From positions 1 through 26,139 of the forward strand of contig DATAUK010000058.1 in the NCBI GenBank assembly GCA_036268295.1: a stretch of DNA of 26,139 bases, in the 5' to 3' direction. Below are positions 6,627 to 14,308 of the stretch, one piece after another (position 1 is the first letter of the stretch; the number at the start of each line of letters is the position of its first letter). The notes under the pieces were generated by a model. That model ran no database searches, was not told the DNA's origin, and saw only the letters and a list, made by a program, of their open reading frames with translations. The DNA comes from DATAUK01 sp036268295 (GTDB taxonomy: Bacteria; Actinomycetota; Actinomycetes; JAFAQI01). The position numbers and the translations under genes were made by a program.

Positions 6627-8933
6627 GTGGCAAGCGACGTAGTCCCGGTCGCTGACGATCCGGTCGCGACCGACACCGTCCTGCCGGTTCTCGAACCGAG
6701 CGCCGAGCCGGCCGCCGCTGCGCGGATGCGGGCCCGGCTCGGCCGGCTAGGTGGCTCGAAAGCGACGCCGCCGCCGGAGCTCGAGCCGCTGCTGAAGACG
6801 CTTCGCACCAACCATCCCAAGGCCGACAGCCGGCTGGTGGTCCGCGCCTATGAGGTCGCCGAGCGCTGTCATCGTGGCCAGCAGCGGCGAAGCGGTGACC
6901 CGTACATCTCCCATCCGCTCGCGGTCGCGACGATCGCCGCCGAGCTCGGGATGGAGCCGCCGACGTTGTGCGCGGCGCTGCTGCACGACACCGTCGAAGA
7001 CACCGCGCTCTCGCTTGCAGAGGTGAGCCGGGAGTTCGGCGAGGAGGTCGGCCGGCTGGTCGACGGCGTGACGAAGCTCGACAAGGTGCGCTACGGCGAA
7101 TCGGCCGAGGCCGAGACGATCCGCAAGATGGTCGTCGCGATGGCGCGAGACCCGAAGGTCCTCATCGTCAAGCTCGCCGACCGGCTGCACAACATCCGCA
7201 CCGTGTCGTGGCTGCCACCGGACAAGCAGGAGCGGATCGCCAAGCAGACCCTGGAGATCTACGCCCCGCTGGCCCATCGGCTCGGCATGAACGCGATCAA
7301 GTGGGAGCTCGAAGACCTGTCGTTCGCGACGCTCTATCCGAAGCGGTACGACGAGATCGTGCGGCTGGTCGCCGAGCGGGCACCATCGCGCGACACGTAC
7401 CTCGCCGGCGTGACCGAGCGGGTCCTGGCCGAGCTTCGGATCGCGAAGATCAAGACCAGTGTCACCGGCCGGCCCAAGCACTTTTATTCGATCTACCAGA
7501 AGATGATCGTGCGCGGACGCGACTTCGACGACATATACGACCTGGTCGGGCTGCGCATCACGGTCGAAAGCGAGCGCGACTGTTATGGCGCGCTCGGTGT
7601 CATCCACACCATGTGGTCACCGGTGCCGGGCCGGTTCAAGGACTACATCGCGATGCCGAAGTTCAACCTCTACCAGTCGCTGCACACCACCGTGATCGGG
7701 CCGGAGGGCAAACCGGTCGAGGTCCAGATCCGCACCGCGCAGATGCACCGTCGCGCGGAGTACGGCATCGCGGCGCACTGGAAATACAAGGAAGAGTCCG
7801 CGGCCGGCGATCAGGACATGACGTGGCTCAAGCAGCTGGTCGACTGGCAGCGGGAGACCCAGGACCCGGGGGAGTTCCTCGACTCGTTGCGCTTCGACCT
7901 GCATGCCCAGGAGGTGTTCGTCTTTACGCCGAAGGGTGACGTGATCGCGCTGCCGGCGAGCGCCAGTCCGGTCGACTTCGCCTACTCGGTGCACACCGAG
8001 GTCGGCCATCGATGCATCGGTGCGAGGGTCAACGGCCGGCTGGTGCCGCTGGAGTCGGTGCTCGACAACGGCGACGTCGTCGAGGTATTCACCTCGAAGT
8101 CCGAGACCGCGGGTCCGAGTCGCGACTGGCTCTCCTTCGTCAAGTCACCCCGCGCCAGGAACAAGATCCGGCAGTGGTTCGCGCGCGAACGGCGCGAGGA
8201 CGCGATCGACGAGGGCAAGGAGGCGATCAGCCGCTCGATGCGCAAGGCCGGTCTGCCGCTGCAGCGACTGATGGGCGGCGACGCGTTGCTGACGCTCGCG
8301 CAGGATCTGCGGCTCGTCGATGTCTCGGCGTTGTACGCGGCGGTCGGCGAAGGGCACATCTCGGCGCAGTCGGTCGTGCAGCGACTGGTTCAGGCGCTCG
8401 GCGGCCCGGACGGCGCGGTCGAGGACATCGCCGAGACCGAGACGGCTACGCGGGTCGGCACCAGGGCGCGGTCGGCCGGTGATCCCGGAGTCATGGTCAA
8501 GGGCGCTTCGGACGTCTGGGCGAAGCTGGCGCGGTGCTGCACTCCGGTGCCGGGTGATGAGATCCTCGGCTTCGTGACCCGCGGTCATGGTGTGTCCGTG
8601 CACCGCGTCGACTGCACCAACACAGACAGCCTCTCGACCGATCCCGACCGACTCGTGGAGGTCGAGTGGGCACCGACCGCGGGATCGGTGTTCTTGGTCG
8701 CGATCCAGGTCGAGGCACTCGACCGGAGCCGGCTGCTCGCCGACGTGACCCGCGTGCTCTCTGACGGCCATGTCAACATCCTGTCGGCGTCGGTCTCGAC
8801 AACGCGGGACCGGGTCGCAATCTCGAAGTTCACCTTCGAGATGGGTGACCCCAAGCACCTCGGCCACTTGCTTCGCGGCGTACGCGGCGTCGAAGGCGTC
8901 TACGACGCCTATCGGGTGACCTCCGGCTTTTAG
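6627..8933 (+). CDS. relA: Bifunctional (p)ppGpp synthetase/hydrolase (RelA/SpoT homologue, Rel)
   Basis: This enzyme makes and degrades the stringent-response alarmone (p)ppGpp. The 768-residue protein has all long-RSH domains. The HD hydrolase domain includes SHPL (95-98) and LLHDTVEDT (118-126), intact for hydrolysis. The synthetase domain spans about 275-390 with GRPKHFYSIYQKM, the RFKD motif at 336-339 (the RXKD form of bifunctional enzymes, not the EXDD form of RelA-only enzymes), YQSLHTTV and VEVQIRT. TGS follows at about 428-490 (VFVFTPKGDVIALP), then the conserved-cysteine region ARCCTPVPGD...HRVDC, and a C-terminal ACT domain. The start is GTG 6627 with GGTGAGG just upstream. Its TAG stop overlaps the stop of the convergent cyclophilin gene. 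Confidence 0.97.
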   Translation: MASDVVPVADDPVATDTVLPVLEPSAEPAAAARMRARLGRLGGSKATPPPELEPLLKTLRTNHPKADSRLVVRAYEVAERCHRGQQRRSGDPYISHPLAVATIAAELGMEPPTLCAALLHDTVEDTALSLAEVSREFGEEVGRLVDGVTKLDKVRYGESAEAETIRKMVVAMARDPKVLIVKLADRLHNIRTVSWLPPDKQERIAKQTLEIYAPLAHRLGMNAIKWELEDLSFATLYPKRYDEIVRLVAERAPSRDTYLAGVTERVLAELRIAKIKTSVTGRPKHFYSIYQKMIVRGRDFDDIYDLVGLRITVESERDCYGALGVIHTMWSPVPGRFKDYIAMPKFNLYQSLHTTVIGPEGKPVEVQIRTAQMHRRAEYGIAAHWKYKEESAAGDQDMTWLKQLVDWQRETQDPGEFLDSLRFDLHAQEVFVFTPKGDVIALPASASPVDFAYSVHTEVGHRCIGARVNGRLVPLESVLDNGDVVEVFTSKSETAGPSRDWLSFVKSPRARNKIRQWFARERREDAIDEGKEAISRSMRKAGLPLQRLMGGDALLTLAQDLRLVDVSALYAAVGEGHISAQSVVQRLVQALGGPDGAVEDIAETETATRVGTRARSAGDPGVMVKGASDVWAKLARCCTPVPGDEILGFVTRGHGVSVHRVDCTNTDSLSTDPDRLVEVEWAPTAGSVFLVAIQVEALDRSRLLADVTRVLSDGHVNILSASVSTTRDRVAISKFTFEMGDPKHLGHLLRGVRGVEGVYDAYRVTSGF

Positions 8934-9619
8934 CCTTTGGTGACCGTGAACGACTCGATCACGACCGGCTGTTTGGGACTACCGTCGCCCGGCCCGTTGC
9001 TGTCATCGGTGCCGGCCTTGGCGATCCGGGTGAGCACACCAAGCCCTGACGTGACATGTCCGAACGGGGTGTACTGCGGCGGCAGCGAGGTGTTGGCGTA
9101 GACGAAGAAGAACTGGCTGCCGCCGGTGTGCGGCTGACCGGTGTTGGCCATCGCCAGCGTGCCGGCGGGGTAGGTCGCGCCACTGAGGTTCTCGTCCGGG
9201 ATCGTGTAACCCGGACCACCGGTGCCGGTGCCGGTCGGGTCGCCGCACTGCAACACGAAGATGCCGCTCGTAGTGAGCCGGTGGCATGGCGTGTCGGTGA
9301 AAAAGCCCTTGCCGGCAAGGAAATTGAACGAGTTCACGGTGTGCGGCGCTGCCTTGCCGTCGAGCGCCACGATGATCGTCCCGCAGTTGGTCACTACCCG
9401 GGCGGTGTACGCCGTGTGCGAGATGGTCATCGCCGGCTCGTGCCCGAAGGTCAGGTGTTTGGTCTGCAGCGCCGGCCCCTTCGTGCAGCCGTTGGCGTTC
9501 TGCACGCCTGCCGGGCTGACCGTGACGCCCTGCGAGCCGCCAGAACTGCTCGAGCCGCAGGCCGTCGCCAGGACGGCCGTGACCGCTAGACCGACGCCTG
9601 CAGCGATCCGGCCGATCAC
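8930..9619 (-). CDS. Cyclophilin-type peptidyl-prolyl cis-trans isomerase, lipoprotein
   Basis: Cyclophilins catalyse proline isomerisation during folding, here on the outer face of the membrane. The 229-residue product starts with a short signal and a lipobox ending A-T-A-C at Cys21, then a Ser/Gly linker. The catalytic domain has CHRLTTSGIFVLQCGDPTG, NLSG, GTLAMANTGQPHTGGSQFF and PFGHVTSGLGVL. The CHRL and LQCGDP forms replace the more general FHR and QGGDP, as in other actinobacterial members as I recall them; the two cysteines flank the active site and could form a disulfide outside the cell. The GTG start overlaps the upstream FKBP gene's TGA, so the two isomerases are co-translated. No terminator lies between it and relA. 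Confidence 0.93.
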   Translation of the reverse strand: MIGRIAAGVGLAVTAVLATACGSSSSGGSQGVTVSPAGVQNANGCTKGPALQTKHLTFGHEPAMTISHTAYTARVVTNCGTIIVALDGKAAPHTVNSFNFLAGKGFFTDTPCHRLTTSGIFVLQCGDPTGTGTGGPGYTIPDENLSGATYPAGTLAMANTGQPHTGGSQFFFVYANTSLPPQYTPFGHVTSGLGVLTRIAKAGTDDSNGPGDGSPKQPVVIESFTVTKG

Positions 9620-10308
9620 ACCTTCACCATGTCGACGAGGAAGATCAGCGTCTCGTTCGGCTTGATCGTCGAGCCCGAGCCGCTGGCGCCGTAGCCGAGC
9701 GATGCCGGAATGATCAGCTCTCGCGAGCCGCCGGCCTTCATGCCGACCAGGCCCTGGTCCCAGCCCGGGATGACCGAGCCCTTGCCGAGGCTGAAGCTGA
9801 ACTCCTGCTTCTTCGCGCCGTCGGTGTAAGAGGCGTCGAACGCCGTGCCGCTGCTGCACGAGATGCCGACGTACTTCACCGTGATCTCGTCGCCGCTTTT
9901 CGCTGCCTTGCCCTTGCCGACCTTGAGGTCCTTGGTGACCAGCTTGGTCGGGGCCTTGCCGGTCACATCCGGCACCATCGGGTCGCCCTTGGCCGGCGGG
10001 TTCGGCGAGATCTTCGCGCACTTCTTCGGCGCCGCCGGCACCGGCGCGGTCGTCGTGGGCGACGCGCTCGGGGTGACTCCCGAGCTTGTGGTCGCGCCGG
10101 CCTTCACCGCGGTGGGCTTGCTGTTCGAGCCACCGAAGAGCCAGATGCCGCCGCCGACCAGCGCCGCGATCACCACGGCAGTGCCGGCAACCGCGCCGAC
10201 CACGGTGTTGCGCTTCTTGGCCTTGGCACGTCGTTCGAGCTCGGCTTGACGGCGTCGTTCAAAGCGACGGCGGGCGAGCTCGCGCTCACGTCGGCGACTT
10301 GTCGCCAC
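9616..10308 (-). CDS. Membrane-anchored FKBP-type peptidyl-prolyl isomerase
   Basis: An FK506-binding-protein isomerase of 230 residues, likely exposed on the outer membrane face. The N-terminus is a cytoplasmic Arg/Lys/Glu-rich helix (about 1-33), followed by one membrane segment (34-58), a Thr/Ser/Pro/Ala linker, and the FKBP domain at about 128-230 with VKYVG, GTAFDASYTDG, FSLGKGSVIPGWDQGLVGMK, IIPASLGYG and LIFLVDMVKV. GTG at 10306-10308 is preferred to the ATG at 10318-10320 because that ATG lies within the Shine-Dalgarno sequence ATGGAGG. It is the first gene of a two-gene minus-strand operon with the cyclophilin; both probably assist folding of proteins exported by Sec. Confidence 0.92.
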   Translation of the reverse strand: MATSRRRERELARRRFERRRQAELERRAKAKKRNTVVGAVAGTAVVIAALVGGGIWLFGGSNSKPTAVKAGATTSSGVTPSASPTTTAPVPAAPKKCAKISPNPPAKGDPMVPDVTGKAPTKLVTKDLKVGKGKAAKSGDEITVKYVGISCSSGTAFDASYTDGAKKQEFSFSLGKGSVIPGWDQGLVGMKAGGSRELIIPASLGYGASGSGSTIKPNETLIFLVDMVKV

Positions 10309-10313
10309 GTAGG

Positions 10314-10318
10314 CCTCC
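10314..10318 (-). promoter_or_regulatory. Shine-Dalgarno GGAGG that sets the FKBP start
   Basis: On the minus strand ATGGAGGCCTACGTG puts GGAGG five bases before GTG 10308. It decides against the ATG four codons upstream, which overlaps the ribosome binding site itself. Confidence 0.75.
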
Positions 10319-10347
10319 ATGATCGGCTGGCGGAAATAACCGCGCTG

Positions 10348-10353
10348 AGTCTA
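10348..10353 (-). promoter_or_regulatory. Candidate -10 element (TAGACT) for the FKBP-cyclophilin operon
   Basis: On the minus strand TAGACT fits TANNNT and lies about 40 bases before the FKBP start. It is back-to-back with a plus-strand TAGTCT at 10367-10372, so the two promoters would overlap in their -35 regions. Confidence 0.45.
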
Positions 10354-10366
10354 GGCAATCGCTCGC

Positions 10367-10372
10367 TAGTCT
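10367..10372 (+). promoter_or_regulatory. Candidate -10 element (TAGTCT) for the leader ORF and MBL-fold hydrolase
   Basis: TAGTCT fits TANNNT and would give a transcript start near 10379, about 25 bases before a GTG with a Shine-Dalgarno AAAGGA. No strong -35 is seen; its -35 position coincides with the opposing -10. Confidence 0.4.
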
Positions 10373-10403
10373 GACCTGAACCCCACCTGAAAGGATCCTA
10401 AGA

Positions 10404-10463
10404 GTGACCGGCAACCGGCGCGGCTGGGCGGCCCTACGGCGGCCTGTTACGGGGCACTGTTAG
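10404..10463 (+). CDS. Candidate 19-residue leader ORF before the MBL-fold hydrolase
   Basis: GTG 10404 opens 19 codons (MTGNRRGWAALRRPVTGHC) ending with TAG 10461-10463. AAAGGA at 10390-10395 lies eight bases upstream. The last base of TAG is the first base of the hydrolase GTG (TAGTG), a common coupling arrangement. The peptide is short and basic with no recognised motif. The hydrolase has only a weak GGGG upstream, so translation of this leader could feed it. It may equally be a chance ORF; codon content is too small to judge. Confidence 0.4.
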   Translation: MTGNRRGWAALRRPVTGHC

Positions 10464-11140
10464 TGCTAGTCGTCGGGTTTCCGGCTGGGCCGTGGGAGAC
10501 GAACTGCTGGGTAGTGGCGCCGGATCGCGGTGAGCAGTGTGTCGTCATCGATCCCGGGTACGACTCGAGCGGTCCACTCGATGAGGTGCTGGCGATGCAC
10601 CGGCTCCAGCCGGTCGCGGTGCTACTCACCCACGGTCACGTCGATCACACCTGGTCGGTAACGCCGGTGTGCGGCGCCAAGGACGTGCCTGCGCTGATCC
10701 ACCCCGAGGACCGGATCATGCTCACCGACCCGAACATCGGCCTCGGACTCCCTATCGGTACGCCGATCATGGGTCGCTTCGAATGGGCCGAGCCGGCCGA
10801 TGTGCGTGAGCTGTCCGACGGCGAGACGGTGTCGCTCGCGGGCATGGATCTCGTCGTCGACTGGACGCCCGGTCACACCCGTGGCTCAGTCACCTTCACG
10901 ACCGGCACTGACTTCTTCTCCGGCGACCTGCTGTTTGCCGGCTCGATCGGACGCACCGACCTGCCAGGCGGCTCGTATGAGGAGATCCTGGCCTCGCTCG
11001 CCCGAGTGCCGCTAAACCTGCCGGACGAGACCGTCGTACGCCCCGGCCATGGTCCCGACACCACGATCGGCCAGGAGCGAGTGGCCAACCCGTTCCTTAC
11101 CGAGCTACCGGCGCCGCCGCCGGTCAAGCGCGGGATCTGA
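10463..11140 (+). CDS. MBL-fold metallo-hydrolase (glyoxalase II-like)
   Basis: A 225-residue cytosolic metallo-beta-lactamase-fold hydrolase. All dinuclear metal ligands can be placed: THGHVDH at 56-62 (H57, H59, D61, H62), GHTRGS (H138), FFSGDLLF (D155) and VRPGHGP (H196). The layout is that of hydroxyacylglutathione hydrolase-like proteins, but actinobacteria of this kind mostly lack glutathione, so the true thioester substrate (possibly a mycothiol or other thiol adduct) cannot be read from the sequence. No start codon is available upstream in frame before a stop at 10388, so GTG 10463 is well supported. hisS follows after one base, a pairing conserved in actinobacteria. Confidence 0.92.
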   Translation: MLVVGFPAGPWETNCWVVAPDRGEQCVVIDPGYDSSGPLDEVLAMHRLQPVAVLLTHGHVDHTWSVTPVCGAKDVPALIHPEDRIMLTDPNIGLGLPIGTPIMGRFEWAEPADVRELSDGETVSLAGMDLVVDWTPGHTRGSVTFTTGTDFFSGDLLFAGSIGRTDLPGGSYEEILASLARVPLNLPDETVVRPGHGPDTTIGQERVANPFLTELPAPPPVKRGI

Positions 11141-11141
11141 G

Positions 11142-12482
11142 GTGGCAAAGATCGCAGCGATGTCGGGGTTCCCGGAGTGGCTCCCGCATCAGCGGATGAT
11201 CGAGCAACGCATCGTCGACACCGCGCGGGAAGTGTTCGAGTTGCACGGTTTCGCGCCGATCGAGACCCGATCGGTCGAGCCGCTCGACCAGCTGCTGCGC
11301 AAGGGCGAGACCGACAAGGAGATCTACCTGTTGCGGCGGTTGCAGGCCGACGCCGACGAGTCGGACTCCGAGCTGGGCCTGCACTTCGACCTCACCGTGC
11401 CGTTTGCGCGCTACGTCCTGGAGAACGCCGGCAAGCTCGAGTTTCCGTTGCGGCGCTACCAGATTCAGCGGGCCTGGCGCGGCGAGCGACCCCAGGAGGG
11501 CCGCTACCGCGAGTTCCTGCAGGCCGACATCGACATCATCGATCGCGACTCGCTGCCGTTTCACTACGAGGTCGAGCTGCCGTTGGTCGTCGCCGAGGTG
11601 ATGACGCGGCTGCCGGTGCCGCCGATCAGGATTCACGTCAACACCCGCAAGATCCCGCAGGGCTTCTACCGCGGCATCGGCATCGAGGACTTCACCGCGG
11701 TGCTGCGTACAGTCGACAAGCTGGCCAAGATCGGCCCTGGCCGGGTCCACACCATGTTGACCGAGACCGCCGGGTGCTCCGCCCCGCAGGCCGACGCCTG
11801 TCTCGCGCTCGCCCAGATCTCGGCGAGTGACAACTCGTTTGTCGACGCGGTCCGGGCGCTGGGCGTCGACGACGAGTTGCTGGACGAGGGCCTTGACGAG
11901 CTCGCTCGCGTCATCGACGCCGGCGCTGAGTTTCCTGGCTTGCTGCTCGCCGATCTGAGCATCGCGCGCGGCCTGGACTACTACACCGGCACGGTCTACG
12001 AGACGGTGCTGGTCGGCCACGAGGGCATCGGCTCGATCTGCTCCGGCGGCCGGTACGACGCACTGGCGAGCGACGGTGCGTCGACCTACCCCGGCGTCGG
12101 GGTTTCGATCGGGGTCACCCGGCTCGTCGCCAGGCTGCTGGGACGCGACCTGATCGCGATCAGTCGCAAGGTGCCGACTTGCGTGCTGGTCGCGCTGCCC
12201 GACGAGGACTCCCGGCCACATTGCGAGGCGATCGCAGCGAGCCTTCGGGCGCGGCGGATCGCCAGCCAGGTCGCGCCGGAGGCGGCGAAGTTCGGCAAGC
12301 AGATCCGATTCGCCGAGCGGAGGGGGATCCCGTACGTGTGGTTTCTCCAGCCGGACGGCTCCAGCCAGGTCCGCGACATCCGCTCCGGCGAGCAGGTAGA
12401 GGCGGATGCCACGCGCTGGGTGCCGCCCGCCGAAGACCTTTACCCGACGATCAGCTCTCAGCCTCAGGAGGACCCATCGTGA
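11142..12482 (+). CDS. hisS: Histidine--tRNA ligase (divergent lineage)
   Basis: Charges tRNA-His. The 446-residue class II synthetase shows motif 2 in YQIQRAWRGERPQEGRYREF (106-125), QADID (127-131), the histidine-specific RGLDYYTGTVYE (276-287), SICSGGRYDAL, a motif 3 region GVGVSIGVTRL, and a C-terminal anticodon-binding domain (CVLVALPDE...). The N-terminus reads SGFPEWLPHQRMIEQ in place of the widespread bacterial P-(K/R)-G-T-x-D-x-L-P opening, and RGLDYYTGTVYE resembles archaeal/eukaryotic forms more than the usual LVRGLDYYNRTVFE. GTG 11142 is chosen (one base after the previous stop, GGGA six bases upstream); ATG 11160 is the alternative. The stop overlaps the following small ORF as GTGA. 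Confidence 0.93.
   Translation: MAKIAAMSGFPEWLPHQRMIEQRIVDTAREVFELHGFAPIETRSVEPLDQLLRKGETDKEIYLLRRLQADADESDSELGLHFDLTVPFARYVLENAGKLEFPLRRYQIQRAWRGERPQEGRYREFLQADIDIIDRDSLPFHYEVELPLVVAEVMTRLPVPPIRIHVNTRKIPQGFYRGIGIEDFTAVLRTVDKLAKIGPGRVHTMLTETAGCSAPQADACLALAQISASDNSFVDAVRALGVDDELLDEGLDELARVIDAGAEFPGLLLADLSIARGLDYYTGTVYETVLVGHEGIGSICSGGRYDALASDGASTYPGVGVSIGVTRLVARLLGRDLIAISRKVPTCVLVALPDEDSRPHCEAIAASLRARRIASQVAPEAAKFGKQIRFAERRGIPYVWFLQPDGSSQVRDIRSGEQVEADATRWVPPAEDLYPTISSQPQEDPS
12466..12471 (+). promoter_or_regulatory. Strong Shine-Dalgarno AGGAGG at the end of hisS
   Basis: AGGAGG lies seven bases before GTG 12479, the start of a 20-codon ORF, and 66 bases before the aspS ATG. It therefore serves the small ORF and not aspS directly. 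It is among the closest matches to the 16S anti-Shine-Dalgarno sequence in the window. Confidence 0.75.
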
Positions 12483-12541
12483 CCGCGCAGCTTCGGCGCA
12501 CCGACTCGACCGGTGCTGGGCGAACCGGTGCTCTCCGATGA
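12479..12541 (+). CDS. Candidate 20-residue ORF linking hisS and aspS
   Basis: GTG 12479 overlaps the hisS stop (GTGA), reads 20 codons (MTAQLRRTDSTGAGRTGALR), and stops at TGA 12539-12541, which overlaps the aspS ATG 12538 as ATGA. Both junctions use the same 4-base logic as ten others in this window, and the ORF has an optimal AGGAGG. aspS has no Shine-Dalgarno sequence of its own. The peptide is Thr/Arg/Gly-rich with no His and one Asp, so it does not look like a classical amino-acid attenuator. It could be a coupling leader, or the remnant of an N-terminal aspS extension after a frameshift. Confidence 0.55.
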   Translation: MTAQLRRTDSTGAGRTGALR

Positions 12542-14286
12542 TGCGCACCCACGGCGCTGGCTCACTGCGGCCGAGCGACGAGCAGGCAACGGTCGCCCTG
12601 GCCGGCTGGGTGGCGCGTCGCCGCGACCACGGCGGTGTGACGTTCCTCGACCTCCGTGATTCGACCGGGATCGTCCAGGTCGTTGTCCGTGACCTGCCCG
12701 AGGTGCGCGCGCTTCGAAACGAGTGGTGTGTCGTCATCGGCGGTCGCGTCGAGCGGCGGACCGAGGGCAACGTCAACCCGAATCTGCCGACCGGCGAGAT
12801 CGAGGTCGTGGCGACCGCGATCGAGGTGCTCAGCACCGCCGACGAGCTGCCGTTCCCGATCGATGGCGTCGACGAGATCGGCTCCGGCGTCGAGGAGATG
12901 CTGCGGTGGAAGTATCGCTACCTGGATCTGCGGCGTACCGGACCGGCGGGTGCGATCCGCACCCGGGCGCGGGTCGTCTCGCTGATCCGCCGCATCTTGG
13001 AGGCGCACGACTTCGTCGACATCGAGACGCCGTACCTCACCCGGTCGACTCCGGAAGGTGCCCGTGACTTCCTGGTGCCGGTGCGGCTGCAGCCAGGTGA
13101 GTGGTACGCGCTGCCGCAGTCACCGCAGCTGTTCAAGCAGCTGCTCATGGTCGGCGGATTTGAGCGTTACTACCAAATCGCGCGCTGTTTTCGCGACGAG
13201 GACTTCAGGGCCGACCGGACCGCGGAGTTCACGCAGCTCGACATCGAGATGTCGTTCCTCGATGAGGAGGACGTCTTCGCGCTCACCGAGGAGCTGGTCG
13301 CGACGATCTGGCGCGAGGTGCTCGATGTCGACCTGCCGGTGCCGTTCCCGCGGATGACCTACTGGGAGTCGATGCGCCGCTACGGCTCCGACAAGCCCGA
13401 CCTTCGCCTCGACCTCGAGCTGGTCGACCTGACCGAGCACATGGCCGGCACCGAGTTCCGGGTGTTCCAGGCCGAGCATGTCGGCGCGGTCGTGGTGCCG
13501 GGCGGCGCGGCCTACACCCGCAAGGAGCTCGACGGCTGGCAGGAATGGGCGCGGGCCCGTGGTGGCAAGGGCATCGCCTGGTTGCTCGTGCCGACCGACG
13601 GCGAGCCACGCGGCTCGGTCACGAAGCTGGAGCCGGACCGGCTCGACTCGCTGCCGGACGCAGCCGGCGCCCAGGCCGGCGACGCGATCCTGTTCGCGGC
13701 CGGCCCCCGAAAGTCGACGCTGGAGCTGCTCGGCGCGCTGCGGCTCGAAGTCGGGCGTCAGCAGGGCCTGATCCGCGAGGGCGAGTGGAAGTTTCTGTGG
13801 ATCTTCGACGCTCCGATGTTCGAACGGACCGGCGACGGCGAACGATGGACGGCGGTGCACCATCCGTTCACCGCACCAACGGCGGAGTGGGCGGATCGGT
13901 TCGAGGACGATCCGCTGAATGCGCTTGCTCGCGCGTACGACGTCGTCGGCAACGGGGTCGAGCTCGGCGGGGGCTCGATCAGGATCCACCAGGCGGCCAT
14001 GCAGCAGCGGGTGTTCGACGTGATCGGGATGACTCCCGAGGAGGCGCAGAGCAAGTTCGGCTTCCTGCTCGAGGCGTTTCGCTTTGGCCCGCCGCCACAC
14101 GGCGGGATCGCGTTCGGCCTCGACCGGCTGGCCGCCGAGGTGCTTGGCACCGACGCGATCCGCGAGGTGATGGCGTTCCCGAAGGCATCGAGTGGCGGCG
14201 ATCCGCTCACCGGGGCGCCGACACCGATCACGCCCGCGCAGCGAGCCGAAGCCGGGATCGACGCCGTCCCCGACGCACCGGCTTAA
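12538..14286 (+). CDS. aspS: Aspartate--tRNA ligase (probably non-discriminating, Asp/Asn)
   Basis: Charges tRNA-Asp. The 582-residue class IIb enzyme is of bacterial length. The anticodon-binding OB domain holds GWVARRRDHGGVTFLDLRD (23-41); motif 2 appears in FRDEDFRADRTAEFTQLDIEMSF; the bacterial GAD insertion is about 290-420; motif 3 is GIAFGLDRL. His31 (RRRDHGG) and Gly77 (RTEGNVNP) match the residues linked in Pseudomonas to misacylation of tRNA-Asn, and M. tuberculosis AspRS looks the same as I recall it, so Asn-tRNA is probably made through GatCAB. That is inference. ATG 12538 is favoured over 12541 because it forms ATGA with the preceding small ORF. Confidence 0.95.
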   Translation: MMRTHGAGSLRPSDEQATVALAGWVARRRDHGGVTFLDLRDSTGIVQVVVRDLPEVRALRNEWCVVIGGRVERRTEGNVNPNLPTGEIEVVATAIEVLSTADELPFPIDGVDEIGSGVEEMLRWKYRYLDLRRTGPAGAIRTRARVVSLIRRILEAHDFVDIETPYLTRSTPEGARDFLVPVRLQPGEWYALPQSPQLFKQLLMVGGFERYYQIARCFRDEDFRADRTAEFTQLDIEMSFLDEEDVFALTEELVATIWREVLDVDLPVPFPRMTYWESMRRYGSDKPDLRLDLELVDLTEHMAGTEFRVFQAEHVGAVVVPGGAAYTRKELDGWQEWARARGGKGIAWLLVPTDGEPRGSVTKLEPDRLDSLPDAAGAQAGDAILFAAGPRKSTLELLGALRLEVGRQQGLIREGEWKFLWIFDAPMFERTGDGERWTAVHHPFTAPTAEWADRFEDDPLNALARAYDVVGNGVELGGGSIRIHQAAMQQRVFDVIGMTPEEAQSKFGFLLEAFRFGPPPHGGIAFGLDRLAAEVLGTDAIREVMAFPKASSGGDPLTGAPTPITPAQRAEAGIDAVPDAPA

Positions 14287-14308
14287 CGGCGGCGTCGGCG
14301 CGGCGGAA

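Noticed and set aside
11124..12836. Minus-strand open frame of 570 codons opposite hisS and aspS
   Set aside because: It is a codon-phase shadow in high-GC DNA: Arg/Asp/Gln-rich, no domain, crosses two well-supported plus-strand genes.
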